Shown: positions 51,714 through 61,211 of the stretch, one piece after another
How positions within the stretch are numbered: the stretch's first letter is position 1
Layout of the letters: each line of letters starts with the position of its first letter
DNA from: Streptomyces sp. GESEQ-35
GTDB taxonomy: Bacteria > Actinomycetota > Actinomycetes > Streptomycetales > Streptomycetaceae
Length of the DNA: 64,000 nt
Direction: 5' to 3'
Assembly (NCBI RefSeq): GCF_017948485.1
Contig: NZ_JAFFSX010000013.1
Location: 62,001-126,000, forward strand
The notes under the pieces: model-generated
Databases searched by the model: none
What the model was told of the DNA's origin: nothing
The model's input: only the letters and a program-made list of their open reading frames with translations
Program-made: the position numbers and the translations under genes

Positions 51714-53059
51714 GCGAGGCTCCCGCCACGACCGTACGGCGATGGCTGCGCACCCTCGGCGACGTCGCGTACCCGACCGTCGGACCCACCGCCCCGGGGT
51801 GCCCGCTTCTGGACTGGGCGGCGTCCGGCGCCATGGCGCTGACCGGCGAGGCGGACGGCCCGCCCGTGCTGTCCCCGGGGCCGATGCTGTCCCTGGTGAG
51901 CGAGGTCGGCAGCGCGCTGCACCGGTTGACCGCCGGGTCCGGACGGCCGGTGCACGTCGGCTCCGCCCTGCTGCTCGGCGCACGTGCGGGCGCCCTGGGG
52001 CTGACCCGGCGCGGGCGTACCTCCGCAGGGGGCGCGACGCGGCTGCTGAAGTCGGCGGACGGGTGGTGTGCGGTGACCCTGAGCCGCCCGGACGACATCG
52101 ACCTCGTGCCCGCGATGCTGGGCCGGGTGGACGTGAGCGACCCGTGGCAGGCGCTCGCGGCCGCCGCACACGACTCCGGGGCGAGCGAACTCGCCACGCA
52201 CATAAGGATGTTCGGGGTCCCCGCCGCCGCTCTGCCGCAGGAGCCGCCCGTCGTCGACGTGCCGTGGCAGGTCTCGTCGCTCGCCGCTCCCGACCCGAAC
52301 CCGCGGCTGGAGGGAGCCCTCGTCGTGGACTTCTCCTCCCTGTGGGCAGGCCCCCTCTGCGCGCACCTGCTGAGCCGGGCCGGCGCTCGGGTCATCAAGG
52401 TGGAGAGCACCCGGCGCCCCGACGGCGCACGGCGCGGGAACCGGCGGTTCTACGACTGGCTGCACGCCGGGCACGAGAGCGTCGCCGTCGACTTCACCTC
52501 GGCCGAAGCCCGCGCGAAGCTCGACCGGTTGGTCCGGGCCGCCGATGTCGTGATCGAGGCGTCCCGGCCGCGTGCCCTGGCCCAACTCGGGTTTGCGCCG
52601 GAGAAGTTGGAGCATCGTGCGGGCAGGGTGTGGGTCAGTGTCACGGGATATGGCCGCGCCCGGCCCGACCGGGTCGCCTTCGGTGACGACGCGGCGGTCG
52701 CCGGCGGGCTGGTCGGCTGGTCGAACGGCCGGCCGGTGTTCAGCGCCGACGCGATCGCGGACCCCCTGACCGGGCTCGTCGCCGCGCTGGCCGCGGTCGG
52801 CTCACTGGTCCACGGCGGCGGGCAACTGATCGACATCTCCATGCGCGACGTGGCGGCAGCGTTCGCCGGAAGCCCGCCGGTCGACCACGGACCACATCCC
52901 CTGCGGACGGACGCCGCCGGGCAGATGGTTGCCTGCCCGTCGCTCGGCCGCACCCAGGCGGTCCTCGCACCCCACGCGCCGGAGCCGGACGGTACGGCGG
53001 CCGCCATGGGCGCCGACACCGACCGGATCCTCAGGCGAGATTTTTCGTTCCGTGTATGA
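51710..53059 (+). CDS. CaiB/BaiF-type CoA-transferase, coupled to mftF
   Basis: 449 residues in rearranged order. Residues about 1-195 contain DWAASGAMALTGEADGPP, which normally lies in the middle of CaiB proteins; the usual N-terminal part (LVVDFSSLWAGPLCAHLLSR, GARVIKVES) follows at about 205-300, then the likely catalytic Asp in AFGDDAAVAGGLVGW. The GTG start overlaps the mftF stop, so it is translated with the mft operon. The end is altered: a duplicated sequence replaces the ancestral TGA by CGA, adding five residues (DFSFRV end). Confidence 0.82.
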   Translation: MSEAPATTVRRWLRTLGDVAYPTVGPTAPGCPLLDWAASGAMALTGEADGPPVLSPGPMLSLVSEVGSALHRLTAGSGRPVHVGSALLLGARAGALGLTRRGRTSAGGATRLLKSADGWCAVTLSRPDDIDLVPAMLGRVDVSDPWQALAAAAHDSGASELATHIRMFGVPAAALPQEPPVVDVPWQVSSLAAPDPNPRLEGALVVDFSSLWAGPLCAHLLSRAGARVIKVESTRRPDGARRGNRRFYDWLHAGHESVAVDFTSAEARAKLDRLVRAADVVIEASRPRALAQLGFAPEKLEHRAGRVWVSVTGYGRARPDRVAFGDDAAVAGGLVGWSNGRPVFSADAIADPLTGLVAALAAVGSLVHGGGQLIDISMRDVAAAFAGSPPVDHGPHPLRTDAAGQMVACPSLGRTQAVLAPHAPEPDGTAAAMGADTDRILRRDFSFRV

Positions 53060-53098
53060 CCTGTCCCTGGATGATGGTGGCGTGCACGTGGGTGGAGT
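52985..53098. repeat. 114-bp direct repeat, copy 1
   Basis: Matches 53168-53281 at an offset of 183 bp with three mismatches seen (111/114). It covers the 3' end of the CoA-transferase gene and, on the other strand, a copy of the 3' end of the amidohydrolase gene; weaker similarity continues to about 53128. One mismatch removes the CoA-transferase stop. Confidence 0.9.
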
Positions 53099-53167
53099 GT
53101 GGCGTCCGTAGCGCGGCTGTCAGTGGCCGGTGGGGTGGGGCGAGGACTGCTGGTTGCCTCGCCGGTA

Positions 53168-53281
53168 CCGGACGGTACGGCGGCCGCCATGGGCGCCGAC
53201 ACCGACCGGATCTTCAGGTGAGATTTTTCGTTCCGTGTATGACCTGTCCCTGGATGATGGTGGCGCGCACGTGGGTGGAGT
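53168..53281. repeat. 114-bp direct repeat, copy 2
   Basis: Partner of 52985-53098. It contains the true stop of the amidohydrolase (TCA at 53214 on + strand) and an orphan CoA-transferase end (TDRIFR then TGA at 53219-53221). This shows that the ancestral genes converged with an overlap of about 8 bp. Confidence 0.9.
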
Positions 53282-54614
53282 CCGGTGTCCGCAGTGCCTC
53301 TGCCAGTGGCCCGTTGAGCAGGACCAGGTCCGCCGGTTGTCCTGGTGTGACGTGTCGCGGTGGGCCGCCGGGGTCGTGCAGGGGGGAGAGGAAGCCCCGT
53401 AGGACCGTCTCTGCCGGGGTTCGTTCGTCGTGGCCGAGGGTGCGACCGGACGGAGTCAGCCGTTCGGAGGCGGCGCGCAGGCACGCCCACGGGTCGGGGT
53501 CCCCGTACGGGGCGTCGCTGCTCGGAGCCACCGCTACGCCCGCCCGCAGCAGGCCGGCGTACCGCCACAGGTCCGGCCGGTCCCGGGGCTCGGCGCGCGC
53601 CCAGTAGTCGTCGCCGCGTCGGGCCGCCAGCGCCGGCTGGGTGACCACCCGGATGCCCCGCGCGGCCAGTTCCTCGGCGGCGGACAGGTCCGCGACGGCG
53701 CAGTGCTCCACCCGGTCGCCGTCCAGTGCGCCTGCCTGGTCGAACGCGGCCAGGGTCAGCGCCAGTGCCGTGCGGGTCACGCAGTGCACGGCCACGGGTC
53801 GGCCGCCGGTGTGCGCCCGTCGTATCCGCCGGGCCAGCTCGTCGAGGTCCGGAAGCGCATGGTCGGCGACCACCAGCTTCACCGGGCCGACGCTCAGCCG
53901 CCCACCACTGCCCGGCCCCGCCCCGTCGGCCATCACCATCACGTGCTGGGGCAGTTCCTCCCGCCGTACCGCGTCCGCGACGGCCTCGGCGGCACCCGCG
54001 TCGGGGGTCGCGTCCGCGACATGGGTGACGCCGAGGGCGGCCAGCCGTGCGCCCACCGGCCGCAGGGACGGCGGACGTCCGCCGAGGGCGTCGCGCAACC
54101 AGGCGTCGGCACGCCACAACCGCCCGGTCGGCCGTCCGGTGCCGTCGCGCTCGACGCCGTCGTGGGCGGCGGTCCGGGCCCCGAGGAGTTCCAGACCTGG
54201 AGAGTTGACCAGCCACAGGGCGCCGGAGCGGTGTTGCACCCGCACCGGCACGGCGCGGTTCCAACGGTCGAGGGCGTCCCGGTCCAGGCCGCCGTGGAGC
54301 ACGTCGTCGTAGCCGACCGCTCGTACCCAGCCGTCGTCGCCGGTGGTGGCCCGTGCGAGGGAGGACGCGAGAGCGTCCCGGGACAGCGCGGACAGGTCGA
54401 GGGAGGTGTACAACGCTGCCATCGCCATCAGGTGCAGGTGATGATCGGCGAGGCCGGGCAGCAGTGCGCCGCCGTTCCCGCGTACGACGAACTCTTGGGG
54501 CTTCGCGCGCAGTTGGCGGCCGACTTCCGTGACGACACCGGCCGTGATCCGGCAGTCGACCGGTCCCCGTAGCCCCGCCAACTCCACGCCGTGCAGAAGC
54601 AGATCACCCGTCAC
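53214..54614 (-). CDS. Amidohydrolase (YtcJ-like)
   Basis: 466 residues, metal-dependent amidohydrolase. N-terminal composite domain, then GLADHHLHLMAMAAL (HxH), LGVTHVADATPDAG, PVAVHCVTRTALALTLAAFD, VEHCAVADL, SSDAPYGDPDPW with catalytic Asp, and a C-terminal QPADLVLLNGPL beta-sandwich. The GTG at 54614 overlaps the stop of the enoyl-CoA hydratase gene. Its last codons lie in repeat copy 2. May hydrolyse a cyclic amide or ester; substrate unknown. Confidence 0.87.
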   Translation of the reverse strand: MTGDLLLHGVELAGLRGPVDCRITAGVVTEVGRQLRAKPQEFVVRGNGGALLPGLADHHLHLMAMAALYTSLDLSALSRDALASSLARATTGDDGWVRAVGYDDVLHGGLDRDALDRWNRAVPVRVQHRSGALWLVNSPGLELLGARTAAHDGVERDGTGRPTGRLWRADAWLRDALGGRPPSLRPVGARLAALGVTHVADATPDAGAAEAVADAVRREELPQHVMVMADGAGPGSGGRLSVGPVKLVVADHALPDLDELARRIRRAHTGGRPVAVHCVTRTALALTLAAFDQAGALDGDRVEHCAVADLSAAEELAARGIRVVTQPALAARRGDDYWARAEPRDRPDLWRYAGLLRAGVAVAPSSDAPYGDPDPWACLRAASERLTPSGRTLGHDERTPAETVLRGFLSPLHDPGGPPRHVTPGQPADLVLLNGPLAEALRTPDSTHVRATIIQGQVIHGTKNLT

Positions 54615-55648
54615 CGGTCGTCGACCTCGTCCACCAGCCCCCACTCCAAGGCGGTGGCCGCGTCGACCCGGGCCCCGCTCAGCATCATCCACGCGGCCCG
54701 CCACCGGCCGATCCGCCGCGGTACGCTCACCGTTCCGCCGGCGCCCGGTACCAGCCCCATCTCCACCTCGGGCAGGTGGAAGAACGTCCCCGGCGAGGCC
54801 ACCACCCGGCCGGCGAAAGCTGCCATCTCGACGCCCGCGCCCACCGCCGCGCCCTGCACCCGGACCGTCACGCTCTCCCGCATCCGGTCGATCAGCCGCC
54901 ACGGCGCCCGGTCCAGCCGTACCAGGTACGCCGCCACGAGATCGCGTGCCGTACCGAACTCGGCGAGATCCCCGCCGCTGGAGAACACCGGTCCGGTACC
55001 GGCCAGTTCGACCCGGTCGATCGTGTCGTCGAGGGCGGCGAGTTCCAGGGCCTCGAACAGTTCCTCCCGCATCCGGAAGCTGAACGCGTTCCGCCGCTCC
55101 GGGTGGTCGAGCAGGATCGACAGCGTGCCACCGTCCCGCCGTACGCGGACGAGCGGCCGGTCCTCTGCGGCGGCGGCGCGGCGCGTGCCGCGAGTGGCCG
55201 GCCAGGCGGCGAACTCCGTCCCGCCGAGCAGCATCGAGTACGCGGCTGCCTCCGCTGCCAGCCCCTGAAGCGTGCCGAGCGTCGGTGTCTGACGCAGCAA
55301 CTGGCCGAGAGTCAGGCAGGCTCGGGGGCGCCGCTCGACGACGTCGGCGAGCTCGGCGAAGGCCTTCTGCGGGTCGTCCACGCGCACGAGTTGCCGGGGC
55401 TGCCGCGAGGCGTGCGGTCCGGCCAGGGTGAGGGTGAGCGCCTCCAGCAAGGGGGCCAGCCGGTCCGGCATCGGCCGAGTCGCCACGCCGATGACCAGTG
55501 ACAAGGAGTCCGTCACCCGGGCGACAGCGTCCGCGACGCTCTCCGGACCGGCGCGGTGCCAGTCGTCGAGGACCAGGCGGCGCACCGGATTTCCCGGCCG
55601 CCCGTCGGGGCCGAGCAACAGGCCCTCGTCGCTCTCCACCCGGCTCAT
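54611..55648 (-). CDS. Enoyl-CoA hydratase/isomerase with extra N-terminal domain
   Basis: 345 residues. The crotonase domain starts at about residue 165: LSILLDHPERRNAFSFRMRE, GTGPVFSSGGDLAEFG (oxyanion hole), VQGAAVGAGVEMAAFAGRVV and LPEVEMGLVPGAGGTVSVPR with both candidate catalytic Glu. The first ~160 residues (LVLDDWHRAGPESVADAVAR, VVERRPRACLTLGQLLRQTP) resemble a second, decayed crotonase-like half lacking active-site motifs. Overlaps the amidohydrolase start. The start at 55648 has only a weak ribosome site. Confidence 0.85.
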   Translation of the reverse strand: MSRVESDEGLLLGPDGRPGNPVRRLVLDDWHRAGPESVADAVARVTDSLSLVIGVATRPMPDRLAPLLEALTLTLAGPHASRQPRQLVRVDDPQKAFAELADVVERRPRACLTLGQLLRQTPTLGTLQGLAAEAAAYSMLLGGTEFAAWPATRGTRRAAAAEDRPLVRVRRDGGTLSILLDHPERRNAFSFRMREELFEALELAALDDTIDRVELAGTGPVFSSGGDLAEFGTARDLVAAYLVRLDRAPWRLIDRMRESVTVRVQGAAVGAGVEMAAFAGRVVASPGTFFHLPEVEMGLVPGAGGTVSVPRRIGRWRAAWMMLSGARVDAATALEWGLVDEVDDR

Positions 55649-55679
55649 CGGCCCAGGGTAACCACGCCTCGTGCCGCCG

Positions 55680-56050
55680 CTACCCCCGCAACCGTTCGGC
55701 TGCCGGCTCACGGAGATCGCTTGACTTGATCTTCGCGCTGCCGGTGAGCTTGCCCTTCCAGAAGAGCCGGTGTCGTCGAGATACCCGCCGTCACCGGTGG
55801 GGAAGAAGCCTTCGGCGTCGAGCGTCTCGTCGAGTGGTGTGCCGAGGTGGCCCAGCATGAGGGTGGGGCCCTTGACGCAGATCTCCCCGTGCTCGCCGCG
55901 AGGGACCATGGCGCCCGTGAGCGGGTCGATGATCTTGAGGGTCACGCCGGGCACGGTCTCCGTGTTGCCGTAGGCGTGGCCCGGCTCGTGCCACTTGGCC
56001 GAGACGGTGGGGTGGCGCGAGATCGGGGTGTTGAAGTCCGATTCTCCCCA
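55680..56050 (-). pseudogene. Remnant of an AMP-dependent acyl-CoA synthetase
   Basis: On the minus strand AYGNTET is joined directly to VPGVTLKIIDPLTGAMVPRG and EICVKGPTLMLGHLGTPLDE, then FFPTGDGGYLDDTG: the hinge region of acyl-CoA synthetases. The normal spacing after YGxTET is missing. Near 55761-55775 a frameshift separates GYLDDTG from LFWKGKLTGSAKIKSSDL, which continues in another frame to a TAG at 55680. No start or N-terminal domain exists. Rest of 55649-56093 shows no gene. Confidence 0.75.
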
Positions 56051-56093
56051 GTGGTATTGGCATTCTCTTTTTCCGCAAGTAACGTAATCGAAG

Positions 56094-57673
<1,580 letters not shown>

Positions 57674-57674
<1 letters not shown>

Positions 57675-58063
57675 TGGGAACCCGGATCCTGATCGCCAAG
57701 CCGGGTCTCGACGGCCACGACCGGGGCGCAAAGATCGTGGCACGCGCCCTGCGGGACGCGGGCTTCGAGGTCGTCTTCACCGGCATCCGGCAGCGCATCG
57801 ACGACATCGTGTCGACCGCCGTCCAGGAGGACGTCGCCATGGTCGGTCTGAGCATGCTCTCCGGCGCGCATCTCGCGCTGACGGCACGGACCGTCGAGGG
57901 CCTGCGGGCCGCCGATGCGGGCGACATCAAGGTCGTCGTCGGCGGCACCATCCCGCCGGCCGACGTGCCGCGCCTCAAGGCCGCGGGGGCGGCAGCCGTG
58001 TTCCCCACCGGAACCCCCCTTGACGTCGTGGTGGCGGACGTTCGCGCCCTCACCTCACGCTGA
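57674..58063 (+). CDS. B12-binding small subunit of acyl-CoA mutase
   Basis: 129 residues. Contains the base-off/His-on cobalamin motif DGHDRGAKIV (DxHxxG), SMLSGAHLAL (SxL) and VVVGGTIPPADVPRL (GG). It begins MGTRILIAKPGLDGHDRG as in MCM C-terminal domains. ATG overlaps the large-subunit stop, giving coupled 1:1 expression. Together they form the holoenzyme. Confidence 0.94.
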
Positions 58064-58078
58064 TCTGAAGGAGTGAAC

Positions 58079-59035
58079 GTGCGGATCGGAGTGATGATCG
58101 GGCCCGAGCGGGGTGACTCCGCGCGGAAGGTCTCGCGCATGCTCGCCGACGTGGAATGGGCCGAGTCCGCCGGGATGGACACCGCCTGGGTGCCCCAAAT
58201 ACCCACGGACTTCGACGCGTTGACCGCCATAGCCCTGATGGGCACCCGCACCACCCGGATCGAGCTCGGCACCGCCGTCGTACCCCTCCAGGCCCAGCAT
58301 CCGATCGCACTGGCCCGGCAGGCACTGTCCACGCAGGCCGCCACCGGAGGCAGACTGGCACTCGGCATCGGCCCCTCGCACCACTGGATCATCCGCGACA
58401 TGCTCGGCCTCCCCTACGAGCGCCCGGCCGGCCTCACCCGCGACTATCTCGACGTACTGGACGCGGCCCGCAGCGGCCCCGGCCCCATCGACGTCGAGAA
58501 CCGCACCTACACCGTGCACAATCCCGTCGACCTCGCCCCGGTCGCCCCCCTCCCGGTCCTGCTCGCCGCCCTCGGCCCGGTCATGCTGGCGCTCGCGGGG
58601 GAGCGGGCCGACGGGACCGTGCTGTGGATGGCCGACGAACGGGCCGTCGCCGACCACGTCGTCCCGCGGATCAGCAAGGCCGCCGAGGCGGCGGGACGTC
58701 CGGCGCCGCGGATCGTCGCGGGCATCCCGGTCTGCCTCTGCCGCCCGTCGGAGATCGACGCGGCACGCGAACGCGCCAACCGGATCCTCGGCGAGGCCGA
58801 GATCTCGCCCAACTACCAGCGCCTGCTGGAGTACGGCGACGCCAAGGACGTCGGAGACCTGTGCGCGGCCGGGGACGAGACGGCGATCGCGGCCCGCTTC
58901 CAGCGGTTCGCGGACGCCGGGGTCACCGATCTGTCCGTACGGCTGCTGCCGATCGGCAACGGCCGTGACGAACTCGTCGCCTCCAAGCGCCGTACCAGGG
59001 AAATGATCGCCGGACTCGCGGCGGAACTCCGATGA
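58079..59035 (+). CDS. LLM-class F420-dependent oxidoreductase (TIGR03564-like)
   Basis: 318 residues, luciferase-like barrel. VRIGVMIGPERGDSARKVSR, GMDTAWVPQIPTDFDALTAI, LGTAVVPLQAQHPIALARQA and LALGIGPSHHWIIRDMLGLP are typical of actinobacterial F420-dependent family members. I chose GTG 58079, five bases after GAAGGAG; the GTG at 58073 overlaps that site. Coupled to the CaiB gene by ATGA. Could oxidise or reduce the acyl substrate of the mutase pathway. Confidence 0.88.
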   Translation: MRIGVMIGPERGDSARKVSRMLADVEWAESAGMDTAWVPQIPTDFDALTAIALMGTRTTRIELGTAVVPLQAQHPIALARQALSTQAATGGRLALGIGPSHHWIIRDMLGLPYERPAGLTRDYLDVLDAARSGPGPIDVENRTYTVHNPVDLAPVAPLPVLLAALGPVMLALAGERADGTVLWMADERAVADHVVPRISKAAEAAGRPAPRIVAGIPVCLCRPSEIDAARERANRILGEAEISPNYQRLLEYGDAKDVGDLCAAGDETAIAARFQRFADAGVTDLSVRLLPIGNGRDELVASKRRTREMIAGLAAELR

Positions 59036-60090
59036 GCCCCGGCCCCCTCGCGGGGATTCGCATCCTCGAAGTGGGGCACATCCTCGCGGGCCCGTTCGCC
59101 ACGATGCTGCTCGCCGACCTCGGCGCCGAGGTCACCAAGATCGAACCGCCCGACGGCGACCTCTCACGGCAGGTCGGCGACACCTACTTCGCCAGCCTCA
59201 ACCGCAACAAGCGCAGCATCTGCCTCGACCTCACCTCGGAGGAGGGACAGGAGCACCTGGGCGAACTGGTCGCGGAGGCCCACGCACTGCTCGTCAACCT
59301 CAAGCCGTCGGTGATACGACGACTCGGGCTGACGTACGACAGCCTGCGCCGGCGGAACGAACGGATCGTCTGCGTCGCCCTGACCGGCTACGGCCTGGAC
59401 GGCGGCGACGATCCGGCCTTCGACTACGTCATCCAGGCCACGACCGGCGTCGCCGCCCTCACCGGCGACCCCGACGCGCCGCCGACCCTGCCCGGATACT
59501 CGTCCATCGACAACTCGGCGGCACTGACGGCCGCGCTGGGCCTGCTCGCCCAGATCGTGTCCGGGCGCGGCGGCCAGGTGGACGTGGCGCTGCGGGACGT
59601 GATCCTGGCCCAGCTCAACTACCGCGCGTCGGCCTGGCTCAACGAGCGTGTCGAGCCGCGCCGCCTGCCGTACGGGGCGCACTCCTACTACGTGCCCGCC
59701 CAGTTGTTCCCCACGGCCGAGGGCCATATGGCGCTGTTCATCACGCACGACCGCTTCTGGAAGACCTTCGCCGACGAGGCCGGGATCGACGGCTTCCCGA
59801 CGATGGCCGAGCGGGCGGCGCGCCGCGACGAGGTCCTCGCCGTCGTCACCCGAGCCCTCGCCGCCGACACGGCCGCGGGCTGGGAGGCGCGGCTGCGTCC
59901 GCTCGGTCTGGCCGCGGCGGCCGTACGCACCCTGCCCGAAGCGCTGGACGCCACCCCCGGGATGATCGTGGAGGCCGGTGACTTCCGGCTGGTCGGCAGC
60001 CCGGTACGGATCGCCGGGTACGAGCCCGAGTACCGGCCGCCGCCCCGCCTGGGCGAGCACGGCGGCATCCCGGTCGTGCCTCACTCGTAG
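59032..60090 (+). CDS. CaiB/BaiF-family CoA-transferase
   Basis: 352 residues in normal family III order. N-terminal RILEVGHILAGPFATMLLAD and GAEVTKIEPPDGDLSRQVGD, then NRNKRSICLDL, VNLKPSVIRRLGL, and the catalytic Asp in DDPAFDYVIQATTGVAALTG. It transfers CoA between acids, probably activating the pathway substrate. Last gene of the mutase-F420 operon. The stop lies inside the first of three 17-bp tandem repeats. Confidence 0.92.
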   Translation: MSPGPLAGIRILEVGHILAGPFATMLLADLGAEVTKIEPPDGDLSRQVGDTYFASLNRNKRSICLDLTSEEGQEHLGELVAEAHALLVNLKPSVIRRLGLTYDSLRRRNERIVCVALTGYGLDGGDDPAFDYVIQATTGVAALTGDPDAPPTLPGYSSIDNSAALTAALGLLAQIVSGRGGQVDVALRDVILAQLNYRASAWLNERVEPRRLPYGAHSYYVPAQLFPTAEGHMALFITHDRFWKTFADEAGIDGFPTMAERAARRDEVLAVVTRALAADTAAGWEARLRPLGLAAAAVRTLPEALDATPGMIVEAGDFRLVGSPVRIAGYEPEYRPPPRLGEHGGIPVVPHS

Positions 60091-60132
60091 TGCACCGTCA
60101 CTCGTAGTTCACCGTCACTCGTAGTGGACGGT
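60082..60132. repeat. Three tandem 17-bp repeats at a convergent gene junction
   Basis: Units 60082-60098, 60099-60115 and 60116-60132 (CACTCGTAGTGCACCGT, CACTCGTAGTTCACCGT, CACTCGTAGTGGACGGT). Each unit holds a TAG for the + strand CoA-transferase frame and, read in reverse, the Val-His/Asn-Tyr-Glu-stop end of the reductase. The gene ends were repeated by slippage. Confidence 0.9.
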
Positions 60133-61113
60133 CACCGACCCCGCGTCCGGCACGCCCTGGCAGGTGAGGACGTATCCCTCTTCGACCTCGTCCTCGGTGA
60201 GGGCGTCGTTCACGCGCATGGTCGCGCTGCCTTCCGTCACCTTGGCCATGCAGGTGGCGCAGTTGCCCGCCTCGCAGGAGAACGGCGGGGTGAGACCGGC
60301 TCGGCGGGCGCTTTGCAGCAGGGTCTCGCCGGCGCGTTTGGGGACCGACACCCGCTGGTTGCCCAGCACGATCGTGACCGTGCCTGCGTCTTCCGGCTTG
60401 GCGCGGTCGGGCTCGGGCGGTGTCGCCGTACCGCCGAACCGCTCGCTGAACACCCGCCCCGGCCCCGGCAACGCGGACTCCACGAGTTCCATGAAGGGCT
60501 CCGGCCCGCACACGTACGCGTCCCCGGCCCCGTCCGCCCCGACGAACTCCCGCACGGCGTCGGCGGTGACCAGCCCCCGCTCGGCGTCCAGATGACGCAC
60601 CACCGTCAACCGGCCGGGATACCGCGCCGCGAGATCCGACAGAGCCGACTCGAAGATCGCCGAAGAACGGTCGCGGTCGGCGCACAGCAGCCGGACGTCG
60701 CGGTCGGTGGTCGCGAGGGTGCTCTTGGCCAGGGACAGGACGGGGGTGATCCCGCTGCCGCCGCTGAACCCCAGCAGCGGGGTCTGCGCCGGACGAAGGC
60801 AGAACTTCCCCCTCGGCAGGGTCAGTTCGAGCTCGTCGCCCTCGGACACCTGGTCGTGCAGCCAGTTGGAGACCTTGCCGCCCGGCACCCGCTTGACGGT
60901 CGTCATCAGTTCGGCGTCGGTCTCCGGGGCACTCGACATCGAGTACGAGCGCAGCACGTCCCGGCCGTCGACCGAGACCCGGAAGACGCAGAACTGCCCC
61001 GCCTGGTAGGAGAACGGACCTTCGTGCGGGTCGAGCACGAAGGTCCGGGCGTCCTCGGTCTCCTGGACGATCTTGATGACGGTCGCGCGCTGGAACAGGG
61101 CGGGGATCGCCAT
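60115..61113 (-). CDS. Ferredoxin-type oxygenase reductase (KshB/PaaE-like)
   Basis: 332 residues: FAD domain (DVLRSYSMSSAPETDAELMT), NAD domain (LLGFSGGSGITPVLSLAKST, AYVCGPEPFMELVESAL), and a C-terminal plant-type [2Fe-2S] domain with CEAGNCATCMAKV and a fourth Cys in VLTCQG. The order FNR-2Fe2S matches KshB, the reductase of 3-ketosteroid 9-alpha-hydroxylase, and phenylacetyl-CoA epoxidase reductase PaaE. No oxygenase gene lies adjacent in the window. Divergent from the CoA-ligase gene, with a palindrome between. Confidence 0.88.
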   Translation of the reverse strand: MAIPALFQRATVIKIVQETEDARTFVLDPHEGPFSYQAGQFCVFRVSVDGRDVLRSYSMSSAPETDAELMTTVKRVPGGKVSNWLHDQVSEGDELELTLPRGKFCLRPAQTPLLGFSGGSGITPVLSLAKSTLATTDRDVRLLCADRDRSSAIFESALSDLAARYPGRLTVVRHLDAERGLVTADAVREFVGADGAGDAYVCGPEPFMELVESALPGPGRVFSERFGGTATPPEPDRAKPEDAGTVTIVLGNQRVSVPKRAGETLLQSARRAGLTPPFSCEAGNCATCMAKVTEGSATMRVNDALTEDEVEEGYVLTCQGVPDAGSVTVHYE

Positions 61114-61153
61114 GGACGCCCTCCTCTTGCTCTGGTATCAAGGTTCTGTTGCA

Positions 61154-61172
61154 GCGAGAATACTATTCTCGC
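61154..61172. promoter_or_regulatory. Perfect palindrome GCGAGAATA-C-TATTCTCGC
   Basis: Nine-base arms around a central C, in the 98-bp gap between the divergent reductase (61113) and CoA-ligase (61212) genes. Probable TetR-family operator controlling both; no adjacent regulator gene. Confidence 0.75.
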
Positions 61173-61211
61173 CAGGGAGATGGGACCCTCTCCAATGGGT
61201 GGAGATGAGAG

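Noticed and set aside
60082..60132. Tandem repeats as a CRISPR array
   Set aside because: Units are 17 bp without spacers and no cas gene is present; they copy the ends of flanking genes.
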